Translations under genes and position numbers: made by a program
Assembly: GCA_016286535.1 (NCBI GenBank)
Contig: JAEESZ010000004.1
Span: forward strand, 124,001 to 188,000
Direction of reading: 5' to 3'
Length of the DNA stretch: 64,000 bases
Source of the DNA: Treponema sp.
Lineage (GTDB): Bacteria > Spirochaetota > Spirochaetia > Treponematales > Treponemataceae
The notes under the pieces: generated by a model
The model's input: only the letters and a program-made list of their open reading frames with translations
The model's database searches: none
What the model was told of the DNA's origin: nothing
Shown: piece after piece, positions 43,466 to 52,062 of the stretch
Layout of the letters: each line of letters opens with the position of its first letter
How positions within the stretch are numbered: position 1 is the stretch's first letter

Positions 43466-45112
43466 ATGATAGAATTAACTTTAAGCCAATTATTACGTGA
43501 AAAAACACAGGAAAATCCATCTCAGGAATTTATGGTATACGCTGACCGCGATTTACGTTTTACATACGCTCAGTTTGATAAGCGTGTTGATGATCTTGCC
43601 TGCGGCCTATATGCAATTGGTGTTAGAAAAGGTGATAATGTTGGTATCTGGGCAACAAATGTTCCGGACTGGCTTACTTATATGTTTGCATGTGCCCGTC
43701 TTGGCGCAGTTGCAGTTACAGTTAATACTTCTTATAAACTTCATGAACTTGAATATCTTGTAAAACAGGCTGATCTTACAACTCTTTGTCTTACCGACGG
43801 TGTAAAAGATTCAAATTATGTAAGCATGATTAAAGAGCTGGTTCCAGAGCTTGATGAATACGAGCGCGGCTGCTTAAAATCAAAACGATTCCCATGCCTT
43901 AAAAATGTAGTTTTTATGGGACCTGAAAAATATCGTGGTCTTTATTCAACTCCGGAACTTCTGCTTCTGGGACAGCATGTTGATATAGAAATTATTCACG
44001 ATATTGAAGCTGCCGTTACTCCTGAAGATGTTGTAAACATGCAGTATACTTCCGGAACCACAGGCTTTCCTAAAGGTGTTATGCTTACAAGCCGCAATAT
44101 CATAAATGACGGTTTTATTATTGGTGAGCGTATGCGCTATACTTCAAAAGATAAGCTCTGCCTTGTAGTACCTCTTTTCCATTGTTTTGGTATTGTACTT
44201 GGCGTTATGGCCGTTCTTACCCATGGCGGTACTCACGTTCTTCTTGAAAGTTTTGATCCTCTTGTTGCCCTTGCTTCAATTCAAAAAGAAAAATGTACTT
44301 CGCTTTATGGCGTACCTACAATGTTCATTGCAGAATTAAATCATCCTATGTTCAGCATGTTTGATTTGTCTTCTTTACGTACTGGAATTATGGCCGGTTC
44401 GGGAGTTCCTGTTGAACTGATGAAGCGTGTTAATGACGAAATGCACATGACAGAAATTACATCAGTTTATGGACTTACAGAAACCAGCCCTGGTATGACT
44501 CAGACCCACTGGAATGACAGTCTTGAAGTTCGTGCCACAACTGTCGGCGATGCTTTTGAAGGAATTGACGTAAAGGTTCTTGATCCTGAAACCGGAAAAG
44601 AGTGTCCAGTTGGAGTGCAGGGAGAAATGTGCTGTAAGGGCTGGAACGTTATGAAAGGCTATTACAAAATGCCTGAAGCTACTGCAGAAACAATAGATGC
44701 TAACGGTTACCTTCATTCCGGAGACCTTGGCGTAAAAGACGAAAACGGAAATTACCGCATTACCGGCCGTATTAAAGATATGATTATTCGTGGTGGTGAA
44801 AATATTTATCCTCGCGAAATTGAAGAGTTCCTGGCTCAGATGCCTGAAATTAAAGATATACAGGTTGCGGCTGTAAAATCTGAACGTTACGGTGAAATTA
44901 CCGGTGCATTTATTATCCTGCACGAAGGAAAAACTCTTACTGAACAGGATGTAATTGAGTTCTGCCGCGACAAGCTTTCTAAGTTCAAGTGGCCTCAGCT
45001 TATCATGTTCATGGATGAGTTCCCAATGACAGGTTCAGGTAAAATCCAGAAATTCAAACTTACCGAAATTGGTACAAAGTACCGCCGGGAAGTTTTGAAG
45101 GTTCAGGATTAA
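43466..45112 (+). CDS. AMP-forming acyl-CoA synthetase
   Basis: 548 residues. The AMP-binding motif is [11 protein letters not shown] (about 194-204), with [10 protein letters not shown] and a C-terminal catalytic Lys in GSGKIQKF. It activates a carboxylic acid with ATP and CoA. The gene has no ribosome site and probably a leaderless message. A shared dyad stands upstream. The gene is followed 2 bases later by a Cys-rich protein. Chain length cannot be told; short- or medium-chain acids are plausible from general similarity. Confidence 0.92.
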   Translation: MIELTLSQLLREKTQENPSQEFMVYADRDLRFTYAQFDKRVDDLACGLYAIGVRKGDNVGIWATNVPDWLTYMFACARLGAVAVTVNTSYKLHELEYLVKQADLTTLCLTDGVKDSNYVSMIKELVPELDEYERGCLKSKRFPCLKNVVFMGPEKYRGLYSTPELLLLGQHVDIEIIHDIEAAVTPEDVVNMQYTSGTTGFPKGVMLTSRNIINDGFIIGERMRYTSKDKLCLVVPLFHCFGIVLGVMAVLTHGGTHVLLESFDPLVALASIQKEKCTSLYGVPTMFIAELNHPMFSMFDLSSLRTGIMAGSGVPVELMKRVNDEMHMTEITSVYGLTETSPGMTQTHWNDSLEVRATTVGDAFEGIDVKVLDPETGKECPVGVQGEMCCKGWNVMKGYYKMPEATAETIDANGYLHSGDLGVKDENGNYRITGRIKDMIIRGGENIYPREIEEFLAQMPEIKDIQVAAVKSERYGEITGAFIILHEGKTLTEQDVIEFCRDKLSKFKWPQLIMFMDEFPMTGSGKIQKFKLTEIGTKYRREVLKVQD

Positions 45113-45114
45113 AT

Positions 45115-46035
45115 ATGACCGAAAGCAGGGGGAGTCTTTGCTATCCCTTAGCCCGGTATTCTTTGCCGGGCCTTTTTGAATTTTATGAACTTTACAGGCT
45201 CTTTCTTCCTTTGTGGCGCAGCAAACGCGAATGGTTTTACCCCTGGGCCACGATAGATTCAATTTACGGTTCTCCCTCAGATTGTCTCTGGGCTGGCGGC
45301 AGGGCAGCTTTTGGTCAGGCAAAAACAGACGAGGTTCTTGAACTTGTAAATGAATACAAAATTTCTGCCCGTCTTACCTTAAGCAATTCACTTTTAACTA
45401 AAGACCATCTTGATGATAAAAAGTGCAATGCCTTGTGCCGGGCTTTTGAAAAAACTGAAGTTCCCTCCGGTGTAATTGTTCATTCTGATTTACTGGCTGA
45501 ATATTTAAAAAGCTCTTATCCGTCTCTTTATCTTATTTCTTCTACCACAAAAGTTCTTACAGATTTTAAAGATTTTGAAGCTGAATTAGGTCGAAAAGAT
45601 TTTTCTTACGTTGTTCCTGATTTTCGCCTGAATAAGGCATTTGAAAAACTTTCGGCTTTGAATCAGGCTTATAAAGATAAAGTGGAGTTTCTCTGTAACG
45701 AATGCTGTGACTTTTACTGCAAGGAAAGAAAGCTCTGCTACGAAAATGTGAGCCGAAAAAATCTTGGGGAAGAGGTGCCTGAACACCGCTGCAGGGCCCC
45801 GGACGGCGAGGGTGGCTATCGTTTTTCTCTTGCAATGAAAAATCCTTCTTTTATAAGCATAGAAGATATTCAAAATGTCTACCTTCCAATGGGCTTTTCT
45901 AATTTTAAGATTGAAGGCCGGGGACTTGGTTCTGCCCTTGTTCTGGAATTCCTTTTATATTATCTTACAAAGCCGGAAGCTCATCTGCAGGTTAGGGAAG
46001 CTCTTTACCTTGATTCTATGCTGGACTTATTCTAG
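45115..46035 (+). CDS. Conserved cysteine-rich protein, possibly U32-related
   Basis: 306 residues, translationally linked to the acyl-CoA synthetase (2-base gap). A cysteine cluster, CNECCDFYCKERKLC (about 195-209), then HRC (about 222-224), could bind a metal or iron-sulfur cluster. The C-terminal NVYLPMGFSNFKIEGRGL resembles the end of the barrel in U32 (PrtC-like) proteins. No firm family. It may be an iron-sulfur enzyme acting on the product of the neighbour. This is a guess. Confidence 0.65.
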   Translation: MTESRGSLCYPLARYSLPGLFEFYELYRLFLPLWRSKREWFYPWATIDSIYGSPSDCLWAGGRAAFGQAKTDEVLELVNEYKISARLTLSNSLLTKDHLDDKKCNALCRAFEKTEVPSGVIVHSDLLAEYLKSSYPSLYLISSTTKVLTDFKDFEAELGRKDFSYVVPDFRLNKAFEKLSALNQAYKDKVEFLCNECCDFYCKERKLCYENVSRKNLGEEVPEHRCRAPDGEGGYRFSLAMKNPSFISIEDIQNVYLPMGFSNFKIEGRGLGSALVLEFLLYYLTKPEAHLQVREALYLDSMLDLF

Positions 46036-46086
46036 ACATATCTGTAAAATCTAACAAAATATTATTTTTGGGAAATACAGCTTTTT

Positions 46087-47166
46087 ATGAACTCTAATTT
46101 TATAGTCCTTATTCCTTCTTACCAGCCGGAAGCGGTTCTTCTTGAACTGGTAGAAAAACTCATAAAAAATGATTTTATGAAAATCATCATTGTAGATGAC
46201 GGAAACTGTCAGTGTAAAAAATCAGATGAATATAAGGCAATTTTTGACAGGACAGAAGCTGCAGGGGCTTTTTTATTACATCATGAAAAAAATCAGGGAA
46301 AGGGACAGGCCTTAAAAACAGGTTTTAATTACATTGTAGAAAACTTTCCTGAATGTCAGGGAGTAATTACTGTTGACTGCGATGGTCAGCATCTTTGTGA
46401 AGATGTATTAAAAATCAGTCAGGCTTTAAATGAAAATCCTCAAAAATTAATTATTGGTGTAAGGGATTTAAAAGATAAAAAGAGTCCTTTGACTTCAAGA
46501 ATAGGAAACCGGCTTGCAGCTGCCTTCTTCAGGTTTTCAACAGGAAAAAAATGCAGCGATACCCAGTCAGGATTAAGGGGAATTCCAAAGTCTTTGTTTA
46601 AGCTTGCCTGCGAAGACGAAGGAAGCCGCTATGAATACGAAACTAATTTTTTAAGCGATTCTGTAATAAAAACCGGCCTTGTAGAAGTTCCTGTTACGGG
46701 TATATTTTTTACAAACGGAAACTACAGCCACTATAAACCGCTTACAGATACTTTCCGCCTTTATGGCCGCTTCTTAAAATTCTGTACATCAAGTTTTATT
46801 GCCTTTATTGTTGATTTTTTTGTTTTTTTAGAGCTGAATGCCTGGCTTGAACGTTACGGTATAAAAAGTGTAAGAGTCATTTTTATTGCAACCGCCATGG
46901 CCCGCTTTATTTCGAGTATAGTTGCATACCTTATAAATGCCCTCTGGAGTTTTAAGGGAAGGGGGAAAACAAAAAAGAAGGGCTATCAGTTCTTTAAGTT
47001 TTTCCTTTTATGGGCTTTTATTGTAGTTGTAAATTCCCTGATTGTTTTCCTTTTGCAAAAACTTTTCCTGCCTCTTGCTCTGGCAAAACTTACCGCCAAC
47101 GTAATTACCTTCTTTGTAAATTATCTTGGTCAGCATAACTGGGTATTTGTAGAAAAGAAAAAGTAA
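46087..47166 (+). CDS. Family-2 glycosyltransferase fused to a GtrA-like membrane domain
   Basis: 359 residues. The N-terminal GT2 domain (about 1-215) starts FIVLIPSYQPEAVLLELVEK and has VDCDGQHL as the metal-binding D-x-D-like motif. The C-terminal part (about 230-355) has four membrane segments in the GtrA pattern (FCTSSFIAFIVDFFVFL, NVITFFVNYLGQHNWVF). Such fusions make or flip polyprenyl-linked sugars for surface glycans. The acceptor is not evident. Confidence 0.88.
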   Translation: MNSNFIVLIPSYQPEAVLLELVEKLIKNDFMKIIIVDDGNCQCKKSDEYKAIFDRTEAAGAFLLHHEKNQGKGQALKTGFNYIVENFPECQGVITVDCDGQHLCEDVLKISQALNENPQKLIIGVRDLKDKKSPLTSRIGNRLAAAFFRFSTGKKCSDTQSGLRGIPKSLFKLACEDEGSRYEYETNFLSDSVIKTGLVEVPVTGIFFTNGNYSHYKPLTDTFRLYGRFLKFCTSSFIAFIVDFFVFLELNAWLERYGIKSVRVIFIATAMARFISSIVAYLINALWSFKGRGKTKKKGYQFFKFFLLWAFIVVVNSLIVFLLQKLFLPLALAKLTANVITFFVNYLGQHNWVFVEKKK

Positions 47167-47178
47167 GAACTTTAAGAA

Positions 47179-47196
47179 TACTAAAAATATTTAATA
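47179..47196. promoter_or_regulatory. Dyad TACTAAA-N4-TTTAATA upstream of XRE-cupin promoter
   Basis: Same 7-4-7 dyad as at 43396, with 20 identical bases in the core and the same 34-base distance to the -35 box. It precedes the second XRE-cupin regulator, which would fit autoregulation. Confidence 0.55.
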
Positions 47197-47212
47197 TTAT
47201 TTAAAAAATCTA

Positions 47213-47241
47213 TTGAAATTTCCTCTTTTTTTATATATTAT
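47213..47241 (+). promoter_or_regulatory. Promoter of the second XRE-cupin gene
   Basis: -35 TTGAAA (47213-47218), 17-base spacer, -10 TATTAT (47236-47241). AAAGGAG at 47282-47288 follows in the leader. Confidence 0.7.
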
Positions 47242-47293
47242 ACTAAAAGACTTATACTTACGGACATAATAATTGTGTCTTAAAGGAGAATAT

Positions 47294-47845
47294 ATGAACG
47301 AGGAGATCAAGGCTGTAGCAGACCGTTTAATCGGTCTGCGTGAAATTATGGATGTATCTGTAGAAGAAGCTGCAGGTGTTTGTGGTGTTTCAATAGAGCA
47401 GTACAAAAAATACGAAAGTGGTACTGTAGATATTCCTGTTGGAATTCTCCAGTCTATGTCTAAAAAATACGGTATTGATCTTGGTACTCTTATTTCTGGT
47501 AAAGAACCTCATATGCATTTTTATTGTCTTACAAAAAAAGATAAGGGGCTTTCTGTAGACAGAAGAAATGATTACAAGTATCAGGCACTGGCAGCAGGCT
47601 TCCAGAATAGAAAGGCAGATCCATTTATAGTTTCAATAACACCGGAAGAAACAAGAGAAATTCATTTTAATTCTCATCCTGGTCATGAATTTGAATACAT
47701 GATTGAAGGTTCCATGAAGCTGGTTATTGATGGAAAAGAAATGGTTCTTGAAGAAGGAGATTCTGTATATTTTGATGCAACAAAGCCACATGGTATGCAG
47801 GCTCTAAATGATAAGAAAGCTAAATTTTTAGCGATAATTATCTAA
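47294..47845 (+). CDS. XRE-family regulator with C-terminal cupin domain (second copy)
   Basis: 183 residues from the ATG at 47294; the frame extends upstream but AGGAG at 47284-47288 fixes the start. Helix-turn-helix at about 5-62 (AAGVCGVSIEQYKKYESG). Cupin at about 110-180 (HPGHEFEYMIEGSMKLVIDG in part, GDSVYFDA, KPHGMQALND). It precedes an acyl-CoA synthetase, with a long hairpin between. The first copy at 38223 follows the kor operon. The pairing suggests sensing of an acyl compound. Confidence 0.9.
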   Translation: MNEEIKAVADRLIGLREIMDVSVEEAAGVCGVSIEQYKKYESGTVDIPVGILQSMSKKYGIDLGTLISGKEPHMHFYCLTKKDKGLSVDRRNDYKYQALAAGFQNRKADPFIVSITPEETREIHFNSHPGHEFEYMIEGSMKLVIDGKEMVLEEGDSVYFDATKPHGMQALNDKKAKFLAIII

Positions 47846-47857
47846 TGAAATAGATTG

Positions 47858-47959
47858 TGAAAAATCTGTCTGTGGGACGCAGGCAAAAATTAAGGAGGTC
47901 CCGCAGGCGGGAGATACCTTGATTTTTGCCGTCGCTGGGACCCGCAGACAGATTTTTCA
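47858..47959. repeat. 102-base nested inverted repeat between XRE-cupin and acyl-CoA synthetase genes
   Basis: Outer arms TGAAAAATCTGTCTGTGGG (47858-47876) and CCCGCAGACAGATTTTTCA (47941-47959) pair with one G-U. Inner arms AGGCAAAAATTAAGG and CCTTGATTTTTGCC pair next. A GC-rich tip (CCCGC/CGGG) closes it. The loop side holds AAGGAGGT, a perfect ribosome-binding sequence without a start codon after it. It may be an attenuator or RNA switch, or a small palindromic mobile repeat. Confidence 0.75.
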
Positions 47960-47974
47960 AAAGGATATTGATAT

Positions 47975-49669
47975 ATGTTAGAAGATTTTCTAGAAAGAAC
48001 AGAGTTTAAAGATTATAAAGATTTTTTTGAGAATTACAAAATAAAGGTACCACAGAATTTCAACTTCGGTTACGATGTTGTTGATGTTCTTGCAAAAAGA
48101 AGTCCGGATGCCACCGCCTTTATCTGGTGTAATGATAATAATGAAGAATTACGCATGTCTTTTGGCGGACTTAAAGAAAGAACAGACCGTGCTGCTGCTT
48201 ATTTCCGCAGCATAGGAATTAAACGCGGTGACTTTGTTATGCTTATTTTACAGCGCCGCTATGAATTCTGGATTTCGATTGTTGCCCTTCATAAAATTGG
48301 AGCTGCCGTTATTCCTGCAACCCACATGCTTACAAAAGAAGACATCATTTTCCGCTGTAATGCCGCTTACATTAAGGCAGTTGTGGCAGTAGACCATCGT
48401 GAACTTTTTACCTACATAGAAGAAGCTCAGAAGGAATGTCCTTCGCTTAAAACTCTTGTTGCAGTTCCTCCTTTTGGAATTGACCAGGGAATGAGTGATG
48501 ATTTTAAGGCAAAACATCCTTTATGGCTGGACTTTACAGAGGGTTGTAAAAATGTAGGCGAGGGCGACTTAAAGGAATTTCACGCCCTCAAACGTGAAGA
48601 AATCAGTAAAAATGATGATATCCTTCTTGCTTACTTTACTTCAGGAACAACAAGTCATCCAAAACTTGTTTCTCATAACTATCTTTATCCTCTTGGACAC
48701 ATTGTTACAGCCAGCTACTGGCAGCAGGTTCAGAAGGGAGGTCTCCACCTTACAGTTGCAGATACCGGCTGGGGAAAGGCTGTATGGGGAAAACTCTATG
48801 GTCAGTGGATTGCTGAATGTTCTGTATTTATTTATGACTATCACGATAAATTTAAGCCAATCGATCTTATCAAACAGATTGAAAAACATCATATCACCTC
48901 TTTCTGTGCGCCACCTACAATTTACCGCTTCTTAATTCAGGAAGATTTGAGCAAGTATGATTTCTCATCTTGTCTGCACTGGTCTACAGCGGGGGAACCT
49001 CTTTCCGAAGAAGTATTCAACAAGTGGAAGGAAATTACCGGAAAAGAAATCCGCGAAGGTTTTGGTCAGACAGAAACAACTTTGTCGCTTTTCAACTATG
49101 GAAATGAACGCATAAAGCCGGGCAGTCTTGGAAAACCTGCTCCATATTACAACGTAACTTTAATTGATGAAGACGGAAACGAAGTAGAAGACGGTGAAGT
49201 TGGAGAAATTGTTGTAGATATGTCTAAGGGTAATTTCCCCGGCCTCTTTATGGAATACTTTGGAGATCCTGCAAAAACAAAGGCTGTAATGCATGACGGT
49301 TACTATCACACATCTGATAACGCATGGCGCGATGAAGACGGATATTTCTGGTTCACCGGCCGTAACGATGATGTTATTAAATGTTCAGGTTACCGCATCG
49401 GAACTTTTGAAGTAGAATCAGTTCTTATGCAGCATCCTGCAGTTGTTGAATGTGCTGTTACCGCAGCTCCTGATCCTGTTCGAGGTCAGGTAGTAAAGGC
49501 TACAATCATTCTTGCAAAAGGCTATGAGCCAAGTGATGAACTTGTAAAGGATATTCAGAACTTTGTAAAGAAAACAACAGCTCCTTATAAATATCCTAGA
49601 ATTGTTGATTTTGTAAAAGAACTGCCAAAAACAATTTCTGGAAAAATCAAGAGAAAGGATATTAAGTAA
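47975..49669 (+). CDS. AMP-forming acyl-CoA synthetase (medium-chain type)
   Basis: 564 residues. The AMP-binding motif is YFTSGTTSHPK (about 219-229). HWSTAGEPLSEEVFNKW, EGFGQTETT and SGKIKRKDIK at the C-terminus match the ACSM-like (medium-chain or aryl) group. It activates a carboxylic acid to acyl-CoA. With the first synthetase and kor it would form the acyl-CoA side of the module. The ribosome site (AAAGGATA) lies just after the long hairpin, so the hairpin may affect translation. Confidence 0.92.
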   Translation: MLEDFLERTEFKDYKDFFENYKIKVPQNFNFGYDVVDVLAKRSPDATAFIWCNDNNEELRMSFGGLKERTDRAAAYFRSIGIKRGDFVMLILQRRYEFWISIVALHKIGAAVIPATHMLTKEDIIFRCNAAYIKAVVAVDHRELFTYIEEAQKECPSLKTLVAVPPFGIDQGMSDDFKAKHPLWLDFTEGCKNVGEGDLKEFHALKREEISKNDDILLAYFTSGTTSHPKLVSHNYLYPLGHIVTASYWQQVQKGGLHLTVADTGWGKAVWGKLYGQWIAECSVFIYDYHDKFKPIDLIKQIEKHHITSFCAPPTIYRFLIQEDLSKYDFSSCLHWSTAGEPLSEEVFNKWKEITGKEIREGFGQTETTLSLFNYGNERIKPGSLGKPAPYYNVTLIDEDGNEVEDGEVGEIVVDMSKGNFPGLFMEYFGDPAKTKAVMHDGYYHTSDNAWRDEDGYFWFTGRNDDVIKCSGYRIGTFEVESVLMQHPAVVECAVTAAPDPVRGQVVKATIILAKGYEPSDELVKDIQNFVKKTTAPYKYPRIVDFVKELPKTISGKIKRKDIK

Positions 49670-49697
49670 AGAGAAAAATAATTTTATATAAAACAAA

Positions 49698-49726
49698 TTG
49701 TATAAAATTTCTAATAGTGTTATATT
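49698..49726 (+). promoter_or_regulatory. Promoter of the ABC-transporter operon
   Basis: -35 TTGTAT (49698-49703), 17-base spacer, -10 TATATT (49721-49726). AGAGGAAT lies before the ATG at 49744. Confidence 0.7.
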
Positions 49727-49743
49727 CACTTCAGAGGAATATT

Positions 49744-51018
49744 ATGAAGAAGATTTTTAAAATTTTTACTATTCTTGTTGCTGTATCTTTTGCCTTTGTT
49801 TCTTGTGCAAAAAGTTCACAAAAAGCTGTAACTGTAGAAATCTGGCATACCTACAACGGTAGTCAGGAAGAAGGTTTAAACAAAATTGCAGAAGCTTTTA
49901 ATGAATCACAGAACAAATACTTTGTAAAAGTAATGGCTCAGGATTACACAGGTTTCGCTGATAGTGTATATAATGCTGTTGCAAATAAAATTGGTCCAAG
50001 CATTATTTTTAATTACGGAACTACTGCCGTAGATTATGCAAACGAAGGTCTTGCAGTTGATATCCGTAAATATATTGAAGAAGATAAAAAGAAGGGTGAT
50101 ACTTCAATGCAGGATATTATTGATTCTCTTCCTCCTGCAATGAAAACTGACGTTATGGGCTTTGCCGACGGCGGTTACTATTATCTTCCAGGCTGTACAA
50201 CAGGTCCTGTTCTTTTTTACAACAAAACATATTTTGACCAGCTTGGTTTAAATCCACCTGCCACCTGGGACGAGCTCGAAAAGGTAAGTAAAACAATCTA
50301 CCAGAAGCTCAACATTCCAGCCTTCCATGCAGATGGTCTTGTTGATATTATCCAGACTTTAATCATGCAGAATAATCTTGGCTACATCGATACAAAAAAT
50401 AAAAAGGTTACTTTTGCCGGCGACAAAATGGTAGAAATCTACCAGTGGTATGCTGATATGTGTAAAAAAGGATATTTTTCTTTTAATACAATCGGCCGCT
50501 ATGCTTCAGAAGATTTAAGCAATGGTGATATTGCCATGTTCTCTGGTTCCTGTGTAAATGACCAGTATATTCAGATTGCAAACGGTGAATTAGGAATGGC
50601 TCCTTTACCACGTGCAATCGGCGATAATACTTTCTATACTGGCTGGAACCGTGGTCCAATTTTCTTAATGCAGTCAGAAGAAGTAAACCGTGGTGCTTAT
50701 GAATTCATCAAGTTCTTCCTTAAACCGGAAAACAACGCTCAGTGGGCAATGTCTAACTCGGCACTTTCTCCATACGGAACAACCCAGCAGCTGCCTTCTT
50801 ACCAGGAATACTTAGACAACCTTCCTGAAACAAAGGCACTTCCTTATGTTCAGGCAAACCTCGATATATCAGGTTCTTTCCCTAACGTAACCGGTTCTGC
50901 TGCTGTAAGACGCTATCTTGAAGAATATCTTAATAATGTTGTTGACGGAAAACTTTCTGCTGCAGAAGCCGTTAAAAAGCTTGAAGAAGATTGTAACAAA
51001 GCTTTAAATAATCTCTAA
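49744..51018 (+). CDS. Sugar/glycerol-phosphate-type ABC transporter substrate-binding lipoprotein
   Basis: 424 residues from the ATG at 49744. The signal ends in FAFVSC (lipobox Cys about 21). The core (VEIWHTYNGSQEEGLNKIAEAFNES in part, FADGGYYYLPGC, FYNKTYFDQLGLNPPATWDELEK in part) is that of the UgpB/MalE class. The closest by eye are glycerol-3-phosphate binding proteins. First gene of a four-gene operon with the ATPase and two permeases. The ligand is not certain. Confidence 0.9.
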   Translation: MKKIFKIFTILVAVSFAFVSCAKSSQKAVTVEIWHTYNGSQEEGLNKIAEAFNESQNKYFVKVMAQDYTGFADSVYNAVANKIGPSIIFNYGTTAVDYANEGLAVDIRKYIEEDKKKGDTSMQDIIDSLPPAMKTDVMGFADGGYYYLPGCTTGPVLFYNKTYFDQLGLNPPATWDELEKVSKTIYQKLNIPAFHADGLVDIIQTLIMQNNLGYIDTKNKKVTFAGDKMVEIYQWYADMCKKGYFSFNTIGRYASEDLSNGDIAMFSGSCVNDQYIQIANGELGMAPLPRAIGDNTFYTGWNRGPIFLMQSEEVNRGAYEFIKFFLKPENNAQWAMSNSALSPYGTTQQLPSYQEYLDNLPETKALPYVQANLDISGSFPNVTGSAAVRRYLEEYLNNVVDGKLSAAEAVKKLEEDCNKALNNL

Positions 51019-51024
51019 GAATAA

Positions 51025-52062
51025 ATGAAAGTAACTTTAGAAAACATATCAAAAAATTTTGGTCACACTAAGGCTGTAAATAATTTTTCTGCAGTTTTAC
51101 CGGACGGGAACCTTATTTGTCTTTTAGGTCCCTCTGGCTGCGGAAAAACTACAATCTTAAATATGCTTTGCGGAATTCTTAATCCTACAAGCGGAAAAAT
51201 ATTTTTTGATAATGAAGATGTTACTGCTTTACCTTCAGATTTAAGGGGTATTGGAATGGTTTTTCAAAACTATGCCCTTTACCCCCACATGTCTGTTTTA
51301 GAAAATATCTGCTTCCCGCTGGAAGTTCAAAAAGTTCCCAAAAAAGAAAGAAAAGAAAGGGCAGAGGAGATTGCCCGTCTGGTGCATGTTGAAGAACTGC
51401 TTTCCCGTTTTCCGGGGGAATTAAGCGGCGGACAGCAGCAGAGGGTTGCAATTGCAAGAGCCCTTGTAAAAAAGCCAAAGCTTCTTTTAATGGATGAACC
51501 TCTTTCAAATCTTGATGCAAGATTAAGACTGGAAATGAGGGAAGAAATCAGACGGATACAGATAGAAACCGGCGTTACAACAGTTTTTGTTACCCATGAT
51601 CAGGATGAGGCTATGGCCATTTCTGATAACATCATCCTTTTAAAAGAGGGGCAGATGGTGCAGGAAGGTAAATGCCAGGACTTATACAATAATCCGGCAA
51701 ATCAGTTTGTTGCAGATTTTCTTGGAAACCCTCCTGTAAATAAAATTGAAATTACTGAAGAACTGGAAAAAGCCCTTAAAAAGACTCTGCCTGCAATTGC
51801 AGAATTAAAAAAATCACATTCCCTTATTCTTGCTGTAAGACCGGAGTCTTTTCTTTTTGGAAAAAAAGGCCTTGAAGCAAAGGTTTTAAACATAAGTCAG
51901 ATGGGAAAAGAGCAGATTTTAACCCTTTCTTTGTATGGAAATAATGTAAGGGCAATTTTAAACAGTGATGATGAGTTTGAAGACGGTCAAATAATTAATC
52001 TTTCTTTTAAAGAGAAAGGACTTTTCCTTTTTGATAAGGCTACAGGAGAAAGATTATTTTGA
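51025..52062 (+). CDS. ABC transporter ATP-binding protein (UgpC/MsmK type)
   Basis: 345 residues. Walker A GPSGCGKTT (about 35-43), signature LSGGQQQR, Walker B LLLMDEPLSNLD and a C-terminal regulatory domain of about 100 residues, as in UgpC/MalK proteins. It drives uptake of the operon's sugar-type ligand. It starts 6 bases after the binding protein and overlaps the next gene by 4. Confidence 0.93.
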   Translation: MKVTLENISKNFGHTKAVNNFSAVLPDGNLICLLGPSGCGKTTILNMLCGILNPTSGKIFFDNEDVTALPSDLRGIGMVFQNYALYPHMSVLENICFPLEVQKVPKKERKERAEEIARLVHVEELLSRFPGELSGGQQQRVAIARALVKKPKLLLMDEPLSNLDARLRLEMREEIRRIQIETGVTTVFVTHDQDEAMAISDNIILLKEGQMVQEGKCQDLYNNPANQFVADFLGNPPVNKIEITEELEKALKKTLPAIAELKKSHSLILAVRPESFLFGKKGLEAKVLNISQMGKEQILTLSLYGNNVRAILNSDDEFEDGQIINLSFKEKGLFLFDKATGERLF

